From an uncultured Erysipelotrichaceae bacterium (GTDB taxonomy: Bacteria > Bacillota_I > Bacilli_A > Erysipelotrichales > Coprobacillaceae): a stretch of DNA of 6,076 bases. The translations under genes were made by a program, and so were the position numbers. The notes below the pieces were generated by a model, which worked only from the letters and a program-made list of their open reading frames with translations, was not told where the DNA came from and ran no database searches. Below, piece by piece: positions 1-5,191 of the stretch. The stretch spans positions 1-6,076 of the forward strand of contig UQVG01000130.1 of the NCBI GenBank assembly GCA_900544435.1. The letters run 5' to 3'. Within the stretch, counting starts at the first letter, position 1. Each line of letters opens with the position of its first letter.

Positions 1-7
1 TTTATAA

Positions 8-36
8 GTGACAATTGTATAAAAATACAGTATGAT
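8..36 (+). promoter_or_regulatory. Sigma-A type promoter of glgP
   Basis: A -35 element GTGACA (8-13, 5 of 6 to consensus) lies 17 bp before a -10 element TATGAT (31-36, 5 of 6). Transcription would start near 43, giving a leader of about 28 nt before the glgP start. Small palindromes overlap it, ACAATTGT at 11-18 and ATACAGTAT at 25-33, but neither is long enough to call an operator. I see no catabolite-response element. The promoter suggests glgP can be transcribed on its own even if other glycogen genes lie upstream, outside the window. Confidence 0.7.
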
Positions 37-70
37 GGTCACGTAAAAGTAATATTGAGGAGATGGGAAA

Positions 71-2467
71 ATGTTTAAAAATAAAGAAGAATTTAAATTT
101 GAATTTTCGAGAAGAATTATTGAGTCTTATGGGCGTACTGTTGAAGAAGCTCATATTACTGAAAAATTCATGGTTCTTGAAACAATGGTAAGAGATTATG
201 CATCAGTAAACTGGGCAGCTAGTAAAGCTGTTGTTCAAAACAATGAACAAAAACAAATGCATTATTTCTCAATGGAATTTTTAATGGGAAGATTATTAGT
301 TAATAATATGATGAACCTAGGAATCTATGAAATCGCTAAAGAAGGTTTAGAAGATTATGGGATTAATATTCATGACTTAGAAGAATTAGAAAGTGATGCT
401 GGATTAGGTAATGGGGGACTTGGTCGTTTAGCTGCATGCTTTATGGATTCACTTGCATCATTAGATTATCCAGGACATGGAAATACAATTCGTTATGAAT
501 ATGGTTTATTCAAACAAAAAATTGAAAATGGTTATCAAGTAGAATTACCTGATCAATGGATGAAAACAGGATTTATGTGGGAAGTTCGTAAACCAAAACA
601 TAGAGTACCAGTTAAATTCTTTGGTAAAGTCATTTGGGATGAAAATGAAGGTAAATGGAAACATGTAGATGCTGAAACAATTTATGCAGTACCTTATGAT
701 GTACCAGTTATTGGAAATGATACAGTAAATACAAATACTTTACGTTTATGGTCAGCTGAACCAAGTGAAGATTTCCCAAGTAATCATGATTTCCAAAGAT
801 ATATCGAAGATGTAAGAAGTATCTGTCAAAACTTATATCCAGATGATTCTACACCAGCAGGAAAAATGTTACGTTTAAAACAAGAATATTTCTTCTGTTC
901 TGCAGGTATCCAAGCAATCATCAAAGCGCATTTAAGAAATTATCCATCATTAGATAACCTCCATGAAAAACATGTTATTCAATTAAATGATACACATCCA
1001 GTATTATGTATTCCTGAATTTATGCGTTTATTAATTGATGATCATGGTTATGAATGGCAAGATGCATGGGATATTTGTACACAAACATTTGCTTATACAA
1101 ACCATACAATCTTAGCTGAAGCTTTAGAAACTTGGCCAATTAGTACAATGCAAACATTATTACCACGTGTATATCAAATCATTGAAGAAATTCATCGTCG
1201 TTTTGTAGGTTTTGCTAAAGAAGTAAGTAATCATGATCAAAACTTAGTAGATCGTACAATGATTTTAAGAGATGGTACTGTTTATATGGCAAGACTTGCA
1301 ATTGCAGGAAGCTTTAGTGTCAATGGGGTAGCAAGACTTCATACAGATATCTTAAAAGAAAGAGAATTACATGATTTTAATGTACTTTATCCAAATAAAT
1401 TTAATAATAAGACAAATGGGGTTACTCATCGTCGTTGGTTAGCTTATTGTAATCCACAATTAAGTGAATTAATTAATGAAACAATTGGTAAAGGATGGAT
1501 CAAAAAACCAGCTCAATTAGAAAACTTAATGGAACATGTTGATGATCCAATTTTACAAAATCGTTTCTTAGCAGTTAAAAAAGAAAGAAAACAAATCTTA
1601 GCTGATTATATTAAAGAACATAATGGTATTGAAGTAGATGTAGATAGTATCTTTGATGTTCAAGTTAAGAGATTACATGCATATAAAAGACAATTATTAA
1701 ATATTTTACATGTTATTTATTTATATCAAGAAATGAAAGCTAATCCAGATTTCCGTATTTATCCACATACTTTCATTTTTGGAGCTAAAGCTGCAAGTGC
1801 TTATTACTTTGCGAAAAAAGTTATTAAGTTAATTAATGCAGTTGGAGATGTTGTTAATAATGATCCTGAAACAAATAAATACTTAAAAGTTGTTTTCTTG
1901 GAAAACTATGGTGTTACTTTAGCAGAAAAAATCATGCCTGCTGCAGATGTTTCTGAACAAATCTCTACTGCTGGTAAAGAAGCAAGTGGTACTGGTAATA
2001 TGAAATTCATGATGAATGGAGCTATTACTTTAGGTACTTTAGATGGAGCAAACGTAGAAATTTCTGAATTAGTTGGTTTAGATAACTGTGAAATCTTTGG
2101 TTTAAAAGATGAAGAAGTTAAAAACTTAAAATCTAATCATCAATATCGTGCATGGGATTATTATAATAATGATCTTAAGATTCGTCGTGCTATTGATTCA
2201 TTAACTAATGGTACTTTCTCAAGTAATCCAGAAGAATTTAAAATTATTCATGATGAATTAATGAATAAAAATGATGAATACTTCTTATTAGCTGATTTTG
2301 AATCATATGCTAATGCACAAAGACATGTTGTAGAATTATACCAAGATCGTGCTAAATGGGCTAGAATTTGTTTAGTTAATATTGCTAAGAGTGGATTCTT
2401 CTCATCAGATCGTACAATTGAACAATATGTAGAAGATATTTGGCATTTAGAAAAATGTAAATTTTAA
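71..2467 (+). CDS. glgP: Glycogen/alpha-glucan phosphorylase
   Basis: This is a complete 798-residue cytoplasmic glycogen phosphorylase (GT35 family). The family splits terminal alpha-1,4-linked glucose from glycogen or maltodextrin with phosphate, releasing glucose-1-phosphate, and uses pyridoxal phosphate (PLP). Visible motifs: the glycine loop DAGLGNGGLGRLAA from residue 109; LNDTHP with D307/H309; NHT with H345, matching the active-site His; VKRLHAYKRQ with R534 and K539, matching the phosphate-contacting residues R569 and K574 of rabbit muscle enzyme; and EASGTGNMKF from residue 637, where K645 is the PLP Schiff-base lysine. Length is normal for the bacterial family. The start is set by GAGGAG at 57-62, 8 nt before the ATG. 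The gene has its own promoter and a hairpin terminator 4 nt after the stop. Glycogen versus maltodextrin preference cannot be read from the sequence. Synonymous codon choice shifts near nt 1500 (see findings). Confidence 0.97.
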   Translation: MFKNKEEFKFEFSRRIIESYGRTVEEAHITEKFMVLETMVRDYASVNWAASKAVVQNNEQKQMHYFSMEFLMGRLLVNNMMNLGIYEIAKEGLEDYGINIHDLEELESDAGLGNGGLGRLAACFMDSLASLDYPGHGNTIRYEYGLFKQKIENGYQVELPDQWMKTGFMWEVRKPKHRVPVKFFGKVIWDENEGKWKHVDAETIYAVPYDVPVIGNDTVNTNTLRLWSAEPSEDFPSNHDFQRYIEDVRSICQNLYPDDSTPAGKMLRLKQEYFFCSAGIQAIIKAHLRNYPSLDNLHEKHVIQLNDTHPVLCIPEFMRLLIDDHGYEWQDAWDICTQTFAYTNHTILAEALETWPISTMQTLLPRVYQIIEEIHRRFVGFAKEVSNHDQNLVDRTMILRDGTVYMARLAIAGSFSVNGVARLHTDILKERELHDFNVLYPNKFNNKTNGVTHRRWLAYCNPQLSELINETIGKGWIKKPAQLENLMEHVDDPILQNRFLAVKKERKQILADYIKEHNGIEVDVDSIFDVQVKRLHAYKRQLLNILHVIYLYQEMKANPDFRIYPHTFIFGAKAASAYYFAKKVIKLINAVGDVVNNDPETNKYLKVVFLENYGVTLAEKIMPAADVSEQISTAGKEASGTGNMKFMMNGAITLGTLDGANVEISELVGLDNCEIFGLKDEEVKNLKSNHQYRAWDYYNNDLKIRRAIDSLTNGTFSSNPEEFKIIHDELMNKNDEYFLLADFESYANAQRHVVELYQDRAKWARICLVNIAKSGFFSSDRTIEQYVEDIWHLEKCKF

Positions 2468-2470
2468 TTA

Positions 2471-2507
2471 AAAAGCTCAAGGTCTTAGGACTTTGAGCTT
2501 TTCTTTA
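2471..2507. terminator. Bidirectional intrinsic terminator between glgP and the 102-aa gene
   Basis: The 14-bp stem pairs 2471-2484 with 2489-2502, including one G-T wobble (2481/2492), around a 4-nt TTAG loop. On the plus strand it ends in CTTTTCTTT. On the minus strand it ends in GAGCTTTTTAAT. It can therefore stop transcription from both convergent genes. The stop codon of the minus-strand gene (2485-2487) sits in the loop, so that gene's last codons form one arm. Confidence 0.88.
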
Positions 2508-2793
2508 AGATATATTTACTTTTAATAAAACGATAAGGTTCCATAAAATCACGCATTTCCTTAGCGTTTACTTCTCCATGATTAACAAATCTTTGAAAAA
2601 AATCTTTATTCTTTTCTGTAACAGCTTTAATTTCATCAATAGCTTCATCTAAATGACGTTCCTTAAAGAAATTAATATAATACTCTTCTGTTTTATTTGC
2701 CATATCTTCATTATTTAATAAAACCCAATTTTCTTGATGAACAACATCAATCAAATTAATCAGTGTTCTAGCAGCTTGTTCTTGATCAATCAT
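2485..2793 (-). CDS. Hypothetical protein, 102 aa, helical and charged
   Basis: I do not recognise the family. I place the start at the ATG complementary to 2791-2793, because GAGGTG (complement of 2800-2805) lies 6 nt before it. A longer in-frame reading from 2829 would start inside the promoter region and has no ribosome binding site. The product begins MIDQEQAARTLINLIDVV. It is soluble-looking, rich in Glu, Lys, Asn and Phe, probably mostly helical, and has no signal peptide, membrane segment, Cys cluster or obvious helix-turn-helix. Its basic tail KKSSKS is encoded within the shared terminator hairpin. It is transcribed divergently from the PuuD-like gene out of an overlapping promoter region, so co-regulation is possible but functional linkage is not shown. 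The good ribosome binding site, matching -10 box and terminator make it likely to be a real gene. Confidence 0.72.
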   Translation of the reverse strand: MIDQEQAARTLINLIDVVHQENWVLLNNEDMANKTEEYYINFFKERHLDEAIDEIKAVTEKNKDFFQRFVNHGEVNAKEMRDFMEPYRFIKSKYILKKSSKS

Positions 2794-2812
2794 TTTTTTC
2801 ACCTCGTTTTTT

Positions 2813-2841
2813 ATTATAGCATAAAACATAAGTTATGTTAT
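2813..2841 (-). promoter_or_regulatory. Promoter of the 102-aa gene (extended -10)
   Basis: Read on the minus strand, TGCTATAAT (complement of 2813-2821) is a perfect TATAAT with an extended TGn motif. A weak -35, ATAACA (complement of 2836-2841, 4 of 6), sits 17 bp upstream. Initiation near 2806 would leave only about 13 nt of leader, just enough for the GAGGTG ribosome binding site. The -35 position overlaps the -10 box of the divergent promoter. Confidence 0.65.
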
Positions 2842-2844
2842 AAT
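2816..2844 (+). promoter_or_regulatory. Promoter of the PuuD-like gene (extended -10)
   Basis: TGTTATAAT (2836-2844) is a perfect TATAAT with an extended TGn motif. The position 17 bp upstream (2816-2821, ATAGCA) matches a -35 poorly, so the extended -10 probably carries recognition. Initiation would fall near 2851, leaving about 23 nt of leader containing AAGAGGT (2861-2867), 6 nt before the ATG. Confidence 0.65.
2825..2839. repeat. Perfect 15-bp palindrome between divergent -10 boxes, possible operator
   Basis: AACATAA G TTATGTT is a perfect inverted repeat with 7-bp arms around a central G. It lies between the two divergent -10 boxes and overlaps the first bases of the rightward one. A second, wider inverted repeat pairs 2813-2824 with 2833-2844 with one mismatch, and its outer ends are the two TATAAT boxes. 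The inner palindrome has the size and position of a dimeric repressor site. AT-rich promoter DNA produces such symmetry fairly easily, so the operator role is an inference. Confidence 0.45.
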
Positions 2845-2873
2845 GTTAAAAAAGACGAAAAAGAGGTACTTTT

Positions 2874-3581
2874 ATGAATAAACCAGTAATTGCGATTGTT
2901 CCTTTATATGATCAAGAAAGAGATAGTTTATGGATGCTTCCAGGATATATGGATGGTATTAGTGAAGCAGGCGGGATTCCTGTTATGTTATCTTTAGCAC
3001 ATGATGAAGCATCTTTAAAAGAAACAGCACATTATTTTGATGGTTATCTTTTTGCAGGAGGGGAAGATTTAAATCCAGCAATTTATCATCAAGAAAAAGC
3101 AGAATATTGTGGAAAGCTAAATCAAAAAAGAGATGAAATGGAACCTAAACTATTAGAATATGTTTTAGAAGCTGATAAGCCTGTTTTAGGTATTTGTAGA
3201 GGTATTCAGTTATTGAATGCTTGTTTAGGAGGAACGCTTTATCAAGATTTAGATCAACAATTCCATCCTACATGCATTCATCGACAACCTGCTCCTTATG
3301 ATAATCCTAGTCATCAAGTGAAAATTATTGAAGATACACCATTAAAAGGCATCTTAAATCAAGAAACATTAATGGTCAATAGTTGTCATCATCAAGCAAT
3401 TGATGAACTTTCACCTTTATTAAAAGCCATGGCTTATTCTGAAGATGGTTTAGTAGAAGCAGTGTATATGCCAAATAAAAAATATGTGATTGGTTATCAA
3501 TGGCACCCAGAAATGATTTATAAAAAAGAGAGAGATCATTTAAAACTATTTAAAGATTTTGTAGATAATTGTAAAAAATAA
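2874..3581 (+). CDS. Gamma-glutamyl-gamma-aminobutyrate hydrolase family (peptidase C26, PuuD-like)
   Basis: This is a complete 235-residue cytoplasmic enzyme with the class I glutamine amidotransferase fold, of the peptidase C26 branch. Characterised members such as E. coli PuuD hydrolyse gamma-glutamyl amide bonds. Visible features: the N-terminal strand PVIAIVPLYDQ; the conserved GGEDLNPAIY loop from residue 62; the nucleophile elbow GICRGIQLLN with catalytic C108; and YQWHPE with H211 and E213, completing the Cys-His-Glu triad. Length is slightly under the usual 240-260. AAGAGGT (2861-2867) sets the start. No polyamine gene (puuA, puuB, puuC) or synthetase partner is adjacent, so the true substrate is open; other gamma-glutamyl amides are possible. 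I see no hairpin terminator after the stop, so its transcript may run into the tRNA operon. Confidence 0.9.
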   Translation: MNKPVIAIVPLYDQERDSLWMLPGYMDGISEAGGIPVMLSLAHDEASLKETAHYFDGYLFAGGEDLNPAIYHQEKAEYCGKLNQKRDEMEPKLLEYVLEADKPVLGICRGIQLLNACLGGTLYQDLDQQFHPTCIHRQPAPYDNPSHQVKIIEDTPLKGILNQETLMVNSCHHQAIDELSPLLKAMAYSEDGLVEAVYMPNKKYVIGYQWHPEMIYKKERDHLKLFKDFVDNCKK

Positions 3582-3603
3582 TAATAAAAGTTTAGTAATT
3601 GTA

Positions 3604-3632
3604 TTGACTTTCGTCTATTATCTTAGTATAAT
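3604..3632 (+). promoter_or_regulatory. Strong promoter of the tRNA operon
   Basis: TTGACT (3604-3609, 5 of 6) and TATAAT (3627-3632, 6 of 6) are separated by exactly 17 bp. This is the best match to a housekeeping promoter in the window, as expected for a stable-RNA operon. Initiation near 3639 would give about 27 nt of leader before tRNA-Cys. The PuuD-like gene ends only 22 nt upstream of the -35. Confidence 0.88.
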
Positions 3633-3665
3633 AAACGAGCTTTAAGTTTAAAAAAAGCAAGGGAT

Positions 3666-3740
3666 GGTTCCTTGGCCAAGTTGGTAAGGCAACAGACTGC
3701 AACTCTGTCATCATCGGTTCGAGTCCGGTAGGAACCTCCA
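3666..3740 (+). tRNA. tRNA-Cys (anticodon GCA)
   Basis: A full cloverleaf is visible. Acceptor GGTTCCT (3666-3672) pairs with AGGAACC (3730-3736). The D-arm is closed by GCC/GGC. Anticodon stem ACAGA/TCTGT encloses loop CTGCAAC, with anticodon GCA at 3699-3701. The T-arm has loop TTCGAGT. The discriminator base is U73, a known cysteinyl-tRNA synthetase identity base, and the 3' CCA is encoded. It is the first gene of the five-tRNA operon. Confidence 0.97.
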
Positions 3741-3749
3741 TTAATGAAT

Positions 3750-3838
3750 GCCCAGGTGGCGAAATTGGTAGACGCACAGGACTTAAAATCCTGCGGACCT
3801 TAAAATCCGTGCCGGTTCGACTCCGGCCCTGGGCACCA
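3750..3838 (+). tRNA. tRNA-Leu (anticodon UAA)
   Basis: This 89-nt class II tRNA has acceptor GCCCAGG (3750-3756) paired with CCTGGGC (3828-3834). Anticodon stem CAGGA/TCCTG encloses loop CTTAAAA, with anticodon TAA at 3784-3786. A long variable arm (CGGA/TCCG) and an encoded CCA are present. It reads UUA, clearly the dominant Leu codon in the surrounding genes. Confidence 0.97.
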
Positions 3839-3845
3839 TTGATAT

Positions 3846-3922
3846 GCGCTAGTAGCTCAACTGGATAGAGTGCTTGACTACGGATCAAGAGGTTGTGGGT
3901 TCGATTCCTGCCTAGCGCGCCA
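3846..3922 (+). tRNA. tRNA-Arg (anticodon ACG)
   Basis: Acceptor GCGCTAG (3846-3852) pairs with CTAGCGC (3912-3918). Anticodon stem CTTGA/TCAAG encloses loop CTACGGA, with anticodon ACG at 3880-3882. A34 is normally deaminated to inosine by TadA, to read CGN codons. CCA is encoded and is followed at once by a run of seven T (3923-3929) before the next tRNA. Confidence 0.97.
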
Positions 3923-3929
3923 TTTTTTT

Positions 3930-4006
3930 CGGGAAGTAGCACAGCTTGGTAGTGCACCTGGTTTGGGACCAGGGGGTCGCAGGTTCAAATCCTGTCTTCC
4001 CGACCA
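3930..4006 (+). tRNA. tRNA-Pro (anticodon UGG)
   Basis: Acceptor CGGGAAG (3930-3936) pairs with CTTCCCG (3996-4002), giving the C1-G72 pair typical of bacterial tRNA-Pro. Anticodon stem CCTGG/CCAGG encloses loop TTTGGGA, with anticodon TGG. Discriminator A and CCA are encoded. Confidence 0.97.
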
Positions 4007-4017
4007 TTTATAAAATT

Positions 4018-4093
4018 GGGGCCATAGCTCAGCTGGGAGAGCACCTGCCTTGCACGCAGGGGGTCAGCGGTTCGATCCCGCTTGGCTCCACCA
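4018..4093 (+). tRNA. tRNA-Ala (anticodon UGC)
   Basis: Acceptor GGGGCCA (4018-4024) pairs with TGGCTCC (4083-4089). The third pair is G3-U70, the main identity element for alanyl-tRNA synthetase. Anticodon stem CCTGC/GCAGG encloses loop CTTGCAC, with anticodon TGC. CCA is encoded. It is the last gene of the operon. Confidence 0.97.
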
Positions 4094-4104
4094 ATAAATA
4101 AACT

Positions 4105-4125
4105 AACTGCTTCGGCAGTTTTTTT
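4105..4125 (+). terminator. Intrinsic terminator of the tRNA operon
   Basis: AACTGC (4105-4110) pairs with GCAGTT (4115-4120) around a stable TTCG tetraloop, followed by a T run that ends at 4125. It lies 11 nt after the tRNA-Ala CCA. This is a textbook rho-independent terminator. Confidence 0.93.
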
Positions 4126-4154
4126 GTTAAAAAAGAATAAATATACTCTATAAT
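4124..4154 (+). promoter_or_regulatory. Probable promoter of the EIIC-like gene
   Basis: TATAAT (4149-4154) is a perfect -10. The best -35, TTGTTA (4124-4129, 4 of 6), lies 19 bp upstream and overlaps the end of the T run of the tRNA terminator. The spacing is longer than ideal. Initiation near 4161 would start the message at the AAGGAGG ribosome binding site, a leader of about 13 nt. An alternative is low-level readthrough from the tRNA operon. Confidence 0.5.
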
Positions 4155-4173
4155 CCAATTAAGGAGGTTAAAA

Positions 4174-5178
4174 ATGGCACAAAGTAGAGGAAAGGGTAAT
4201 TATATAATTAATACTTTTAATGGTATGGCCTATGGCTTTTTTGCGAGTTTGATTATTGGAACAATATTAAAACAATTAGGAACTTTAGTTCATATTGAAC
4301 AATTGGTGACTTGGGGGACAATTGCAGGTTATCTCATGGGCCCTGCTATTGGAATAGGAATTGGCTATGCAATTGATGCTAAAGGTCTAAATTTGATTTC
4401 TGCGGTGATTGCAGGAGCAATAGGGGCTGGAACATTTAATAATGGAATTCAAGCAGGAAATCCGATTTCGGCTTATGTGGCTGTTTTAGCAGCTATTGAA
4501 GTGACAAGATTGATTCAAGGGAAAACACCGATTGATATTTTACTTGTTCCTTTTGTTTCTATATGTATGGCAGGTTTAGTCACACAATTTGTAGGTCCTT
4601 ATTTAACACAAATGATTACTTGGATTGGTAGTGTTATTAATGAAGGTGTTTCTTTACAACCATTATTTATGTCAATTGTAGTAGGTGTTTTAATGGGAAT
4701 GGCATTAACAGCCCCGATTTCTTCAGCAGCTATTGGTATTATGTTAGGACTTGATGGCTTAGCAGCGGGTGCAGCACTTGCAGGATGTTGTGCACAAATG
4801 GTTGGTTTTGCAATGATGTCAATTGAAGATAATGATATTGGAGATGTTATTGCTATCGCTGTTGGAACAAGTATGTTACAGTTTAAAAATATTATTAGAA
4901 GACCTCTTATTTGGTTACCAACAATTTTAACAACGATCATTACAGCTCCAATTTCAACGGTTTTACTTCATATTCGTTGTAGTGCAATTGGTTCTGGAAT
5001 GGGAACGGCAGGACTTGTAGGTTTACTGGATGCGATTCAAGTGATGGGTAATCAATATTGGGTACCACTTATTTTAATTGATGTGATTTTACCGGCTGTT
5101 TTAACGTTTGTTTTTTATAAAGGTTTTAGAAAATTAAATTACATAAGAAAAGGAGATTTAAAGATTGAACGTCTTTAA
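4174..5178 (+). CDS. PfoR / PTS_EIIC_2 family membrane protein (PTS IIC-like)
   Basis: This is a complete 334-residue polytopic inner-membrane protein. It resembles the PTS_EIIC_2 / PfoR family (COG3641), which is annotated as a PTS IIC component or putative regulator; recognition is by overall pattern and not by a catalytic motif. The opening NTFNGMAYGFFASLIIGTIL is typical of the family. I estimate about 9-10 hydrophobic segments, near residues 15-37, 44-66, 72-88, 97-112, 120-150, 163-190, 195-218, 242-266, 272-288 and 294-316, with many Gly-Ala helix-packing stretches. The C-terminus is basic and cytoplasmic-looking. AAGGAGG (4161-4167), 6 nt before the ATG, fixes the start. No IIA, IIB, HPr or sugar-enzyme gene is nearby, so transport substrate and even PTS dependence are unproven. 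The last ten codons form part of the shared terminator hairpin with the SNF2 gene. Confidence 0.8.
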   Translation: MAQSRGKGNYIINTFNGMAYGFFASLIIGTILKQLGTLVHIEQLVTWGTIAGYLMGPAIGIGIGYAIDAKGLNLISAVIAGAIGAGTFNNGIQAGNPISAYVAVLAAIEVTRLIQGKTPIDILLVPFVSICMAGLVTQFVGPYLTQMITWIGSVINEGVSLQPLFMSIVVGVLMGMALTAPISSAAIGIMLGLDGLAAGAALAGCCAQMVGFAMMSIEDNDIGDVIAIAVGTSMLQFKNIIRRPLIWLPTILTTIITAPISTVLLHIRCSAIGSGMGTAGLVGLLDAIQVMGNQYWVPLILIDVILPAVLTFVFYKGFRKLNYIRKGDLKIERL

Positions 5179-5191
5179 TCTCCTTTTTCTT
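5148..5191. terminator. Bidirectional terminator between the EIIC-like and SNF2 genes
   Basis: A 16-bp stem with one bulged T (5159) pairs 5148-5164 with 5172-5187 around a 7-nt loop (5165-5171). The plus strand ends in TTTTTCTT and the minus strand in TTTTCTT, so both convergent messages can end here. The left arm, loop and start of the right arm are the last codons of the EIIC-like gene, whose stop (5176-5178) lies in the right arm. The SNF2 stop is at 5190-5192. Confidence 0.88.

Noticed and set aside
11..33. Short palindromes ACAATTGT and ATACAGTAT in the glgP promoter as operators
   Set aside because: They are only 8-9 nt and AT-rich, and are expected by chance in promoter DNA of this composition.
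2794..2829. Longer N-terminus (12 extra residues) for the 102-residue protein
   Set aside because: The upstream ATG lies in the -35/-10 interval of the gene's own promoter and has no ribosome binding site, while the internal ATG has GAGGTG at ideal spacing.
3592..3957. 121-codon minus-strand open frame with phrases such as GRNRTHNLLIRSQ and GRSRTGTDF
   Set aside because: It is the antisense of the Cys, Leu and Arg tRNA genes. Such peptides are a well-known false annotation created by translating the reverse strand of tRNAs. There is no ribosome binding site or family support.
4599..4940. 113-codon minus-strand open frame
   Set aside because: It lies wholly inside the EIIC-like gene on the opposite strand, and its Ile/Pro/Ala-rich composition mirrors that gene's codons. 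It is a shadow.
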